IMG/VR virus record: IMGVR_UViG_3300000575_000007
Span: 1 to 27,686 of that record
DNA: 27,686 nt
Reading direction: 5' to 3' (one strand)
Origin: a virus
The notes below the pieces were generated by a model. That model was not told the DNA's origin. It searched no databases and saw nothing but the letters and a program-made list of their open reading frames with translations. Both the position numbers and the translations under genes were made by a program. Shown in pieces: positions 1 through 8,123 of this stretch. How positions within the stretch are numbered: position 1 is the stretch's first letter; the number at the start of each line of letters is the position of its first letter.

Positions 1-776
1 GGATCGCCTTTTCTATAAAATCTTTCATCACCGTCGTCCATTACAAAACTAGATCCGCCTAGTCTGTTAAAAAATACTCTATTATTTTCTCTGACAGGAT
101 TTACTCTTTTTTCTCTAGGTCCTGGAGTAGAAATGCCAAACACAGAAGAAGGAGTTTCTCTTTGAGCACTTGCTGTTGTAAATCCCCGTGTAGGATCATC
201 TACTAGACCACGAATTGCAGAACCAAAAAAAAGGTCATTGTTTACAGGTTTGGGTATCTGCGTTAAATCGTCTGGAATATTTTCTACCTGATTTTTCTGA
301 TACTCCACAGTTGGCAGCTTTCTGTCGCCGCCGGCGTCGTTTATTTCTGTTGCAACATCCACGCCAGGAGTCATAAAATTCATTCCGGCCTCGGGTATGC
401 AACCTATCCAATATCCCTGGTTTCCTTCTGTAAAAATAACCAGAACCTTTGAGCCTATTTCGGGCGGAACAAACCACATGCCATATGATTTTTGTCCGCT
501 GACCCAGGGCAAATCCGAACTGTCAATTTGCAGCGATTGTATAGGAGTTGCTCCGAAAAAAGGAGGGCAATAGTCTACTACAATTTGGTTTTCTCGAAAT
601 TCCGGATTGTCACCTGCTTGTACTCTTGTTTGAAGGACCACAGTAAGTCGTCCCATATAGGTAGGGTCAACATTGTTTACTACAATTGCAATAAATGGTC
701 CGGGGTTATGTGAGATGTCATAATCCCTGGACGTTGCCCCGGTTCTTCGTGATGTGTTTTGATATCTTTTTACCAT
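1..776 (-). CDS. 5: gp5-like baseplate hub / central spike protein (N-terminal part, cut by window edge)
   Basis: The minus strand is open from an ATG at 776 to the window edge (258 codons, no stop), so this is the N-terminal part of a longer protein. It starts MVKRYQNTSRRTG and carries an OB-fold-like stretch (about residues 27-130) with GPFIAIVVNNVDPTYMGRL, SYGMWFVPPEIGSKVLVIF and NQGYWIGCIPE, the pattern of gp5/VgrG-type spike proteins of marine T4-like phages. Later RLGGSSFVMDDGDERF matches the segment that precedes the spike region. In T4, gp5 is the hub protein whose C-terminal beta-helix pierces the outer membrane; whether a lysozyme domain is present here cannot be seen. It is the last visible gene of the minus-strand baseplate operon, starting 2 bases after the hub gene stop, with GTAAGGAG upstream as ribosome binding site. 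The assignment rests on recognised family pattern and on operon position. Confidence 0.85.
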   Translation of the reverse strand, partial: MVKRYQNTSRRTGATSRDYDISHNPGPFIAIVVNNVDPTYMGRLTVVLQTRVQAGDNPEFRENQIVVDYCPPFFGATPIQSLQIDSSDLPWVSGQKSYGMWFVPPEIGSKVLVIFTEGNQGYWIGCIPEAGMNFMTPGVDVATEINDAGGDRKLPTVEYQKNQVENIPDDLTQIPKPVNNDLFFGSAIRGLVDDPTRGFTTASAQRETPSSVFGISTPGPREKRVNPVRENNRVFFNRLGGSSFVMDDGDERFYRKGD

Positions 777-778
777 TC

Positions 779-3394
779 TTAACTCCTTACTCCTGCGTCT
801 CCGCCCGGAGCTCCGGGGTTAGTTACTGTAAATCCTGGGCCTGTGTTATCCGACCTTTCTTGTAATTCTTGATTTCTAAGCCGAACCATTTGCATTTCCT
901 GTGTAAATCTGTTTGAAGATATTCTGTTTCTTACTGTAAGAATTCTGTATACACCGCTAAATTCGGCTACAGGCTCGCCTTGATTTTCTGGAAATATCAT
1001 TTGCCCGTCTTGTCCGTAATCTATAGGTGTTTTAAACTCCAACAAACAGATAGGTTCAAAATATTGATAATCTAAGGTATTATCAGATGTTATATAGGGG
1101 TTACCGGTTCCTGGTGCATTATAGTTGCCAATACCGCTATCTGCTATAAAGAAGGGATCACCCCATATTTCGATATCCAATGTAATTAAATCAAGACCAT
1201 TAACAATAATTTCATTAAAGTTTCTAGCAATTGCTGTTCTTTCGTCAGTATCACCCGTGCCGGCAGATCCGCCCTGTTGACCTGTGTTTATACCAGTCGC
1301 ACGTTCTCTTTGCACATTTGCTCGTGGTCCATTTATTGTTTCCTGCTCTTCGACTTCCCTGGCACTTCGCACTAAAGAAAGAATTTGGTCGTCAAGACCT
1401 AGATCGGCACGTCCTTGTTCTTGAATTTTTTGAGATTTTTGTCCAAGATCTTCCTGCAATCCTTGAAAGAATGCTGTGTTAAATTGGAGGTCAAAATTGA
1501 TAATATCGTCATTTGCACCGCTGTAAATGTATTCATATTTTTTTGGTGCAAGTCTTTTTAGTTGCTCTATTGGTCGATCTCCCAGGCTCTGGTCTGGTCC
1601 TAAAAATCTATGCGATTCTACTTTATACGGAACAATGCTGTATACATAGACTTTGGGTGTTTTTCCTGTAATTTTGTCCGGCTCAGTTACTTGTTCGTAC
1701 ACTCTGGTTTCGATTCTGAACCAATCTTTATAACCAAGAGAATCCGGTTCTTTTTCTGCTAGATCTTTTGCATACTCTGATAGAAGAACAACCTCTTCTA
1801 TTATATCCTGTATTCTCATTTTTGACGGAAACTGTAGTACTCTACCGTCGTTTCTAACTGAGACTCTGCGAAATTGTATAAAATCTTCATCTTCGCTGAG
1901 TTCTCCGTCGTTGCGTGTTCCTGCAGAATCTCTTTCTACAACTATTCTGGAGTCTCCGATTTTGTTATTGAAAGATTCTAGTTCGTCAACAATGGCTTCT
2001 TCGCTGCCTCCTGAATTTACAGTTATCTCAGGCTCGTTGTTCGTTGTAACAGCACCCTGATCTTCTTGTGGCCCATTATTGGGTTGCCTGTTGGTTTGTG
2101 TTTCTGGGAATGCTATTATAAACTGGTCGGGCTTTTCTTTAAATGGCTCTTGTTCTTCGTCGTCGGATTTTGTGAGGTCTTGTTCTCTTTTTTCTAGAAA
2201 CCCTGCAAGTCCTTGCCTTTGAGTATCCTGCCGTCTGCCCTGCAATCCTGATGTTAAAAATTCTCGCACACTGCTACCACTGAGAGACAGATTGTCTGTA
2301 ATTGTTTGTATTTCGTCTGCATAGGCTTGATCGTTCCAGGCAACTGCTTCGATTTGATACTCGCTGCCTCCTGCAGAAACGTTGAATTCTATTCTGGTTA
2401 ATTTAATGGGAATATATCTAGAAGTTGCAGGGACACCTACATATTCCCCCTGGTCATTAAACCCTTTAAAATCTATTTTTAAGAGATAGGGAGGGTCTAT
2501 ATAAGACGTTCGCTGAGGGTCTGATCTAGACACTGTAAATTGAAGTGCCTTTAAAAACATGCCCATAGAATAGGGCTCTTTCAGAGTAAATCTAACTATA
2601 GTGGCATTGGTCTGACGAGTGTTAGGAGTTTGTGCTAGCAGAGATTCCACTTCCAGATCGTCAAGAAAGTATTCTACTCTGATACCCAGATTTTCTTCAA
2701 AGATAGTAGGAGTTATGTTGTCGCCGTCTGCTCCAATACCACCTGTTCTTGCTATTAAAAATTCTGGCTCAGATTGTCTGTATGCATCAGGATTGGCAAG
2801 TTCCTCTTTGGTAAGCACAAAAAGAGATATTATGCTTGAATAACTGGAAAAAACAGATAGTGGGTTTGCAAGAGGCACATTACCGGCTTCTACGTCAGAC
2901 TCTGTGTTTGCAGTCTCACCAGCAGAGTCAGTGGACTCTGTAGCACCCTTGTCGTCCTCGCCTGGATCTGCAGGACTGCGTGTACTAGGGGCACCAGGTG
3001 TTTCGTCTTCTAGACTAATATTAGGTGATTGCCCGCTATCTCCGTCGAAGCCTCCTCTGCTAAGTTCGTCTCGGCCTCTATCCTCTCGCGACGGGGGATC
3101 TGTAAGATCATCTCCGGGGCCGGGTCCTCGTGCTTGGGCGTCTGCTTGTGACCTTTGTGCTCTTTCTCGTGCAGTCTCGCTACCAAAAATTCTGTCACGA
3201 AGTGAGGTGTCTTGCTGAGCTCCGGCGGCAGTTCCTCGTCGCCGACTGTCAGCAGTAGAATCGCTTGATTGTGTTGGAGTAGTATCTTGTTGATCGTCTG
3301 TTGACGAACTTCGTCCTCCCCCCTCTCGATCCTGTCTTGCAGGTGCACTGGAATCTATACCAACAAATTGTCGTAGATTTGATAAAAAGCTCAT
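779..3394 (-). CDS. Large baseplate hub protein (gp27-like), 871 aa
   Basis: The protein has three visible parts. Residues about 1-175 are low complexity, rich in S, T, D, G, Q and R, and probably disordered. Residues about 176-400 form a folded, beta-rich region with NPLSVFSSYSSIISLFVLT, a FTLKEPYSMGMFLKAL segment and repeated hydrophobic strands. Another acidic/Q-rich linker (about 400-500) leads to a C-terminal folded region ending with FSGVYRILTVRNRISSNRF, a pattern typical of phage hub proteins that carry the spike. No signal peptide or membrane segment is visible. It lies between gp53 and gp5 in a tight operon: its ATG directly follows the gp53 stop (TAAATG) and it ends 2 bases before gp5. 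Position beside gp5 and the C-terminal pattern suggest it is the gp27 equivalent that holds gp5 at the tail tip; it is much longer than T4 gp27 (about 390 aa). Function is inferred, not certain. Confidence 0.65.
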   Translation of the reverse strand: MSFLSNLRQFVGIDSSAPARQDREGGGRSSSTDDQQDTTPTQSSDSTADSRRRGTAAGAQQDTSLRDRIFGSETARERAQRSQADAQARGPGPGDDLTDPPSREDRGRDELSRGGFDGDSGQSPNISLEDETPGAPSTRSPADPGEDDKGATESTDSAGETANTESDVEAGNVPLANPLSVFSSYSSIISLFVLTKEELANPDAYRQSEPEFLIARTGGIGADGDNITPTIFEENLGIRVEYFLDDLEVESLLAQTPNTRQTNATIVRFTLKEPYSMGMFLKALQFTVSRSDPQRTSYIDPPYLLKIDFKGFNDQGEYVGVPATSRYIPIKLTRIEFNVSAGGSEYQIEAVAWNDQAYADEIQTITDNLSLSGSSVREFLTSGLQGRRQDTQRQGLAGFLEKREQDLTKSDDEEQEPFKEKPDQFIIAFPETQTNRQPNNGPQEDQGAVTTNNEPEITVNSGGSEEAIVDELESFNNKIGDSRIVVERDSAGTRNDGELSEDEDFIQFRRVSVRNDGRVLQFPSKMRIQDIIEEVVLLSEYAKDLAEKEPDSLGYKDWFRIETRVYEQVTEPDKITGKTPKVYVYSIVPYKVESHRFLGPDQSLGDRPIEQLKRLAPKKYEYIYSGANDDIINFDLQFNTAFFQGLQEDLGQKSQKIQEQGRADLGLDDQILSLVRSAREVEEQETINGPRANVQRERATGINTGQQGGSAGTGDTDERTAIARNFNEIIVNGLDLITLDIEIWGDPFFIADSGIGNYNAPGTGNPYITSDNTLDYQYFEPICLLEFKTPIDYGQDGQMIFPENQGEPVAEFSGVYRILTVRNRISSNRFTQEMQMVRLRNQELQERSDNTGPGFTVTNPGAPGGDAGVRS

Positions 3395-3697
3395 TTATGA
3401 ACCAAGCAGCCTAAAAAGACTGGATCTCCTAGGTAGAAATATCTCAACGCCAGACTGAAAATCGTATACAGGATCTTTTATTACATTCATGTTTCTTTGA
3501 GCAAAAACCCACCATAGTTTTTCGTTGTCATAGATGTCAAATGCCAGCAAATCTGGTCTCAAGTGATATTGACTTTGTATTGTATACGGAACATCGTCGT
3601 TGCTAGCAGGAACTGGCCTGATACTCAGTTTGTCTAGAAATCTGCCGTTGCGAATTGGTGTGTCAAACCAGGGAGAATCTGATGTATATTTTGCCAT
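3395..3697 (-). CDS. 53: gp53-like baseplate wedge protein
   Basis: A 100-residue protein. The second half, with YHLRPDLLAFDIYDNEKLWW followed by VFAQRN, DPVYDF and a terminal IFLPRRSSLFRLL, is the LysM-like signature of the short gp53 proteins of marine T4-like phages; T4 gp53 itself is about twice as long. gp53 is a wedge component needed to join wedges around the hub. The start ATG overlaps the gp48 stop by one base (TAATG), and AGGAGGA lies 8-10 bases upstream inside gp48, so translation is probably coupled. It is followed without a gap by the large hub gene. Confidence is high because both the motif and the gp48-gp53-hub-gp5 neighbourhood agree. Confidence 0.85.
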   Translation of the reverse strand: MAKYTSDSPWFDTPIRNGRFLDKLSIRPVPASNDDVPYTIQSQYHLRPDLLAFDIYDNEKLWWVFAQRNMNVIKDPVYDFQSGVEIFLPRRSSLFRLLGS

Positions 3698-4434
3698 TAG
3701 ATAAATCCTCCTGGGCTGGTTCCTCTGCGCTGTGTGATATACTCGCCTTTGACAAACTTGTCAAGACTGAATTTGTTAACTGTGTCTCTCGAAAAGGTTG
3801 GGAATACTCCAACTGAAATTTCTGATCTTGTCGGTACCCATGATCCCTGGCCAGATCCTATGCCAGGTACCTGTATGTAATCTACGTCTCCTGGCAAATT
3901 CAGCTGAAATTGTTCTACTATCACAGGCAGGTCTTTAAAAACAAAATCTCCATAACCGTTCAGCTTTAGCACCGGCGGCGGAGCACCTTGATTTTCTGAC
4001 CTGCCATACGCCATTTTTGTAACTGACCTTAAAAAATGCATGGCAGCAAGCCAATAGCGAGCTTCTTGTTCATTTTCTGCTGTAAATTCACCCTGAATAA
4101 TAAATTGATCAACTTGGCTGTTTTCGTAAATTGGAAAGGGATAATTACTGTGTACCGGAGTCAATTTATTATAATTTGCACTGTGCGTCATAAAAATGTT
4201 AGGAGTATAGGGCCACACCATGCTGTTGTTAGTTTCCCTTAGTGGTTTTAGAATTTCGGCATCCTGATAGGCAGAAAGATTAGGAGGAATCGACAGTCTT
4301 ACTCGCCAGTCTTTGTTGCCAGATTCAAATAATGCTGGTGCATCTTCCTGGCTATCTTGTTGAGGTTCTGTGTCGGGAGGATTCCTAAGCAGTTTATCAA
4401 CTCTGCCTGCTATATCAAATAACGAATCTACCAT
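3697..4434 (-). CDS. 48: gp48-like tail tube cap / baseplate-tube junction protein
   Basis: A 245-residue protein with the recognisable core MVWPYTPNIFMTHSANY, HSNYPFPIYENSQVDQFIIQ, then GEFTAENEQEARYWLAAMHF and GAPPPVLKLNGYGDFVFKDL, and near the end PTFSRDTVNKFSL. This pattern is typical of gp48 homologues in marine T4-like phages. In T4, gp48 sits on the dome of the baseplate and with gp54 initiates tail tube polymerisation; no gp54 is visible in this window. It is the first gene of the minus-strand baseplate operon. AAGGAG lies 8-13 bases before the ATG, and a late-type box CTAAATAC lies about 17 bases upstream. The protein is shorter than T4 gp48 (about 364 aa); the N-terminal 40 residues are acidic and poorly conserved in appearance. 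Confidence 0.8.
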   Translation of the reverse strand: MVDSLFDIAGRVDKLLRNPPDTEPQQDSQEDAPALFESGNKDWRVRLSIPPNLSAYQDAEILKPLRETNNSMVWPYTPNIFMTHSANYNKLTPVHSNYPFPIYENSQVDQFIIQGEFTAENEQEARYWLAAMHFLRSVTKMAYGRSENQGAPPPVLKLNGYGDFVFKDLPVIVEQFQLNLPGDVDYIQVPGIGSGQGSWVPTRSEISVGVFPTFSRDTVNKFSLDKFVKGEYITQRRGTSPGGFI

Positions 4435-4450
4435 AAAATTACTCCTTGCA

Positions 4451-4458
4451 GTATTTAG
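4451..4458 (-). promoter_or_regulatory. Candidate T4-type late promoter for the gp48-gp53-hub-gp5 operon
   Basis: On the minus strand the box reads CTAAATAC, close to the T4 late consensus TATAAATA, and sits 17 bases before the gp48 ATG. It directly abuts the -35 element of the divergent gp55 promoter (4459-4464). Confidence 0.5.
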
Positions 4459-4487
4459 TTGACAAAATAAACTGCATATATTATAAT
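4459..4487 (+). promoter_or_regulatory. Perfect-consensus sigma70-type promoter for gp55
   Basis: TTGACA at 4459-4464 and TATAAT at 4482-4487 are separated by exactly 17 bases: all twelve consensus positions match. The predicted start is about 4494, leaving a short leader of about 20 bases containing TTAGGAG before the gp55 start. This indicates early or middle transcription by host RNA polymerase. Confidence 0.85.
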
Positions 4488-4512
4488 AGTATCAATAACT
4501 TAGGAGAATTCA

Positions 4513-5352
4513 TTGAGGAAAGTCAATTATCTTAACAACAGAGACTTACTAGCAGAAATACACAAATCAAAAACTACATTTTGTTCTTTCACACAGCCTG
4601 AATATCATCGATACGACATTATACTTGCATCACTTGATCGTATCAATATACGCACAATCGCAGAAGCAAAGCGAAACAAAGCAAAGAGGTTATCTCAGGC
4701 AGACTTTGAAGCAAGAAAACTAGCCGGAGAAAAAGTAAAACAAGCAGAATGCGAAATAGATTACAAAAAAATCACAAAACATGAATTGATATTTCGCATA
4801 ATGACCTTTGACCACATTCCCGAAGAGCCAGGCAGAAAGAAAAATCCCAAAACCGTAGCAGATACAAAAACAAAATTAAATTTTCCTCCTTTCCAGCACT
4901 GGAAGTTTGACGAAAACGACGACCTTGTTTGTGTAGGAAAATCACACTGGCGAGGCGATGTAGATACTGGCGAATTTTCTAAATCAAAAGGCCAGGCAAC
5001 AGACAAGCTGGCCCGTATGTGGCTGAAATTGGTAGATCGTTACGCTACAAAAGGCAATGTTAGAAATTATACATACAACGACGAGATGAAGGGACAGGCA
5101 ATTCTTCAGCTTTCTCAGATTGGTCTACAGTTTGACGAATCAAAATCCAATAATCCTTTCGCCTACTATACTGCGGCGGTAACCAATTCTTTTGTTAAAA
5201 TTATAAATATAGAAAAGAAGAATCAAAACATTCGTGACGATATACTGGAAATGAACGATCTTGATCCTTCGTACACAAGAACCAATAATCACGAATGGGA
5301 AGCAGACCTACGCAGAGCAAAACAGCATGACAGCAACGACCCAAACGCATGA
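4513..5352 (+). CDS. 55: gp55-like late transcription sigma factor
   Basis: The C-terminal third (about residues 186-265) contains YTYNDEMKGQAILQLSQIGL, NPFAYYTAAVTNSFVKIINI and a run KKNQNIRDDILE, the conserved sigma region-2-like block of T4 gp55. gp55 replaces the host sigma on RNA polymerase and directs it to TATAAATA-type late promoters. At 279 residues it is much longer than T4 gp55 (185); the extra N-terminal part (about 1-110) is rich in K, R and E. The start is TTG at 4513, chosen because TTAGGAG lies 6 bases upstream and no ATG in this frame fits the binding site. It is preceded by a perfect sigma70 promoter and followed by a homing endonuclease gene that begins 26 bases before its stop. 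Confidence 0.85.
   Translation: MRKVNYLNNRDLLAEIHKSKTTFCSFTQPEYHRYDIILASLDRINIRTIAEAKRNKAKRLSQADFEARKLAGEKVKQAECEIDYKKITKHELIFRIMTFDHIPEEPGRKKNPKTVADTKTKLNFPPFQHWKFDENDDLVCVGKSHWRGDVDTGEFSKSKGQATDKLARMWLKLVDRYATKGNVRNYTYNDEMKGQAILQLSQIGLQFDESKSNNPFAYYTAAVTNSFVKIINIEKKNQNIRDDILEMNDLDPSYTRTNNHEWEADLRRAKQHDSNDPNA
5202..5209 (+). promoter_or_regulatory. Possible late promoter inside gp55, upstream of the homing endonuclease
   Basis: An exact TATAAATA lies within the gp55 coding sequence, 118 bases before the start of the homing endonuclease gene. Free-standing and intron endonucleases of T4 are often driven by late promoters in the preceding gene. Codon choice (Ile-Ile-Asn-Ile region) may also produce it by chance. 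Confidence 0.3.
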
Positions 5353-7072
5353 GACAATAGAACAGTTAACAAGCATCGAAAGATTAACATTTAAAAAGTT
5401 GCTCGATTCTCCCCTTGGAGAGAAATTTGAGTCTATTTCTCAAAAAATAAATTCTCAAAATCCTAGACAATTGCTGTATCATTTTGATATTCAATCTACA
5501 GAAATTCCTGTGTGCAAGTGCGGTACAGTTCTTTCTTGGCATGCCGACAAGAGAGAGTATAGAAAATATTGCAGCAAAAAATGCACAGCTCATTATTCTG
5601 TAAAAGAGAAGAAACAGAACAATCTCAAAAATCTCGGCGTAGAATGGCATACTCAAACAAAAGAATGGCAAGAAAAAACAAAACAAACCAGCCTCGAACG
5701 CTACGGTGCTGAACATTATTCGAAAACAACCGCATACAAATCTGCTGTTAAAAATACTTCTAGAGAAAAATACGGTGTTGATCATATAATGCAGTTAGGC
5801 ATCGTTAAAGAAAAAACAAAGCAAGCGTGGCAAGAAAAATACGGATTTGATAATCCTGCAAAGGTGGAATCCGTAAAAAGCAAAATTGAATCTACAAACT
5901 TAAAAAGATACGGCGAATCGTGTGTTCTAAAAAACAGCAAAATTCAAGACAAGATTAAAACCACAAACAAGAAAAAATATGGGGTTGAAAATCCTGCTCA
6001 AAACTCAGAAATAAGAAAACAAATTTCACAAACAAGAAGAAAAAACTATTACCCTGAAAATGTTTTGTCTAGACTGGAAAATCACAAATGGCTCGTAGAA
6101 CAAAATTCTCAAGGAAAGAGTGTTGGAGAAATTGCACAAGATCTCGAAGTGTCGCCGAGCAATCTAGCAAAACTGTTTCATAAACATGATTTAGAAATTC
6201 AAAGACATCAACACAGTTTCGAAGAAAATATCTTGTTTAATTTGTTCAGTGCTGACTATAACATAGTTCGAAATTCTAGATCTATTATAAATCCGCAAGA
6301 AATAGATCTTTACTTTGAAGAGTTTTTGCTAGGCATAGAAGTTAACGGCATTTATTTTCATTCAGAAAAATTCAACAAAACACAAACCTATCATCTAGAC
6401 AAAACTATAAAGGCCACAGAAGCAGGAATCAATCTCTTGCATTTTTGGGACTTTGAGGTAAGACAAAAAACTTCCATAGTTGCTAACATAATCAAAAGCA
6501 AATTACACACTCTAGAAAATTCCATTCACGGAAGAAAAACACAGGTTGTATCTATTGATAAACACGCAAAAAAACAATTTCTCAACCAAAATCATTTGCA
6601 AGGAAATTGTTCTAGTTCCGTTGACCTAGGATTAATATACAACAACAAAATAGTAGCTGTTGCTTGTTTTTCACACAATAGATTTTCCAAAAACACCGAA
6701 TACGAATTGATCAGATTATGCTCGTTAGAGAATCATTCTGTTAAAGGCGGCGCAAGCAAGCTAGTTAAGCATTTTGCGAGACAGTATATGAAGCCAGGAG
6801 AAAAACTAGTATCATATGCAGATCGACGCTATAGCCAAGGCAAAGTCTACGAATCTGCAGGATTTGAGTTCAAGCATCATTCTCCTCCGGGATTTTTCTA
6901 TGTAGACAAACAGGGAAATTATGCAGGCTCCAGACATGCATGGCAAAAACATCTACTTGAAAATAAACTTGAGAATTTCGACAAAGACTTGTCTGCAGAA
7001 ATTAACATGCAAATTAACGGATACCACAAAGTCTGGGATTGCGGACAAAGTGTTTACATTTTTGAAAATTAA
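5327..7072 (+). CDS. Homing endonuclease, Vsr-like (EDxHD / PD-(D/E)XK type), with C-terminal GNAT-like domain
   Basis: The ATG at 5327 gives 581 residues; the frame stays open upstream inside gp55 but without a good start. Parts in order: a Cys cluster C63, C65, C82, C86 (CxC...CxxxC, probable zinc ribbon); about five repeats of the type RYG-x-x-N/H (about 105-230), e.g. KYGVENPAQNSEI, usual for DNA-binding arms of this family; a helix-turn-helix-like segment GEIAQDLEVSPSNLAKLF; a Vsr-like nuclease core with EIDLY (E325, D327), GIEVNG (E338), YHLDK (H356) and HFWDFE (D375); and a C-terminal domain (about 435-535) with KGGASKLVKHF, SYADRRYSQGKVYESAGF that resembles a GNAT fold, ending WDCGQSVYIFEN. 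It is inserted between gp55 and gp47 and overlaps the gp55 end by 26 bases. It is a paralogue of the gene at 21965-23533. Presumed to spread by cutting a homologous locus; the target is unknown. Confidence 0.8.
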   Translation: MTATTQTHETIEQLTSIERLTFKKLLDSPLGEKFESISQKINSQNPRQLLYHFDIQSTEIPVCKCGTVLSWHADKREYRKYCSKKCTAHYSVKEKKQNNLKNLGVEWHTQTKEWQEKTKQTSLERYGAEHYSKTTAYKSAVKNTSREKYGVDHIMQLGIVKEKTKQAWQEKYGFDNPAKVESVKSKIESTNLKRYGESCVLKNSKIQDKIKTTNKKKYGVENPAQNSEIRKQISQTRRKNYYPENVLSRLENHKWLVEQNSQGKSVGEIAQDLEVSPSNLAKLFHKHDLEIQRHQHSFEENILFNLFSADYNIVRNSRSIINPQEIDLYFEEFLLGIEVNGIYFHSEKFNKTQTYHLDKTIKATEAGINLLHFWDFEVRQKTSIVANIIKSKLHTLENSIHGRKTQVVSIDKHAKKQFLNQNHLQGNCSSSVDLGLIYNNKIVAVACFSHNRFSKNTEYELIRLCSLENHSVKGGASKLVKHFARQYMKPGEKLVSYADRRYSQGKVYESAGFEFKHHSPPGFFYVDKQGNYAGSRHAWQKHLLENKLENFDKDLSAEINMQINGYHKVWDCGQSVYIFEN

Positions 7073-7075
7073 TGG

Positions 7076-7104
7076 TTGACTTTTGTTCTTAAAAATCATA
7101 CACT
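7076..7104 (+). promoter_or_regulatory. sigma70-type promoter for gp47-gp46
   Basis: TTGACT at 7076-7081, 17-base spacer, TACACT at 7099-7104, just before the gp47 start at 7113. TTATAAC at 7104-7110 is an alternative -10. The -35 region TTGACTTTTGT is identical to that of the promoter at 21918. With the -10 this close to the ATG the leader would be almost absent, so the alternative is not favoured; transcripts from the gp55 promoter could also read through. Confidence 0.45.
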
Positions 7105-7112
7105 TATAACAT

Positions 7113-8123
7113 ATGTTTAACAAAGCTGCGGTATTCACTGACCTCCACCTGGGACTGAAGTCCAACTCCAGAATCCACAATCAAGACTGCGAAGATTTTG
7201 TCGATTGGTATATCGATCAAGCAAAACAAAACGGTTGCGAAACTGGTATATTCTGCGGTGATCTACACCACAATAGAAACTCTCTAAATGTTACCACAAT
7301 GCAACATTCGCTAAGAATACTGGAAAAGCTGGGAGAATCATTTGATCAGTTTTTCTACTTTCCTGGCAATCATGATTTGTACTACAAAGACAAACGTGAT
7401 GTGCATTCTGTAGAATATGCAAAACACATTCCTGGCATTACAGTGATCAACGAACTATACGAAAGGGACGATGTTGCAATGGTTCCGTGGTTAGTAGAGG
7501 ACGAGTGGAAACGTGCAGCAAAAATGAAGTCGCGCTATATGTTTGGTCATTTCGAACTGCCGCATTTCTATATGAACGCAATGGTGCAGATGCCAGACAA
7601 CGGCGAACTAAAAGCAGAACATTTTGCCAATCAGGAATATGTGTTTACTGGCCATTTTCATAAAAGACAGCAGCGAGGCAAGGTTCACTATATCGGCAAT
7701 GCATTCCCGCACAATTTTGCAGATGCTTGGGATGATGCAAGAGGCATGATGATTCTTGATAAAAAGAATGAAGCAGAGCCTGTTTACATTGACTGGCCTG
7801 ATGCTCCTAAGTACAGAACTGCAAAATTAAGTGAATTGCTAGAACCTGCTGCTAACATAGCCGTACCAAAAAGCTATCTCAGAGTCACACTGGATCTTCC
7901 TATATCATTTGAAGAAGCGTCGTTTATTAAAGAAACCTATATCGAGCAACATGGTTGCAGAGAAATCACTCTTATTCCAGAAAAACAGATAGAAGAAATT
8001 TCCACAGACGTTGACATTTCCGCATTTGAAAGCGTAGACGAAATTGTTTCTAAAGAAATTACCGCAATTGAATCTGAATCTTTTAACAGTTCAACACTAT
8101 TGAGTATATACAACGAATTATGA
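7113..8123 (+). CDS. 47: gp47 recombination nuclease subunit (Mre11/SbcD family)
   Basis: All the calcineurin-type phosphoesterase motifs are visible: DLHLG (D10, H12), GDLHH (D50), GNHD (N86, H87), GHFE (H146) and GHFH (H181, H183), the metal-binding set of Mre11/SbcD. With gp46 it forms the T4 recombination and host-DNA-degrading exonuclease that resects double-strand breaks for recombination-dependent replication. Its length (336 aa) matches T4 gp47 (339). The last codons overlap the gp46 start (ATGA), so the two subunits are probably translationally coupled. Homing endonuclease breaks made next door would be repaired through this complex. Confidence 0.95.
   Translation: MFNKAAVFTDLHLGLKSNSRIHNQDCEDFVDWYIDQAKQNGCETGIFCGDLHHNRNSLNVTTMQHSLRILEKLGESFDQFFYFPGNHDLYYKDKRDVHSVEYAKHIPGITVINELYERDDVAMVPWLVEDEWKRAAKMKSRYMFGHFELPHFYMNAMVQMPDNGELKAEHFANQEYVFTGHFHKRQQRGKVHYIGNAFPHNFADAWDDARGMMILDKKNEAEPVYIDWPDAPKYRTAKLSELLEPAANIAVPKSYLRVTLDLPISFEEASFIKETYIEQHGCREITLIPEKQIEEISTDVDISAFESVDEIVSKEITAIESESFNSSTLLSIYNEL

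Noticed and set aside
235-713. Short frames on both strands near the left edge
   Set aside because: They lie in other frames of the continuous gp5-like gene, which is open from 776 to the window edge.
5603-6060. KYG-x-x-N repeats as a nucleotide repeat array or CRISPR-like element
   Set aside because: The repeat is at protein level, imperfect in DNA and of variable spacing; it belongs to the DNA-binding arm of the endonuclease.
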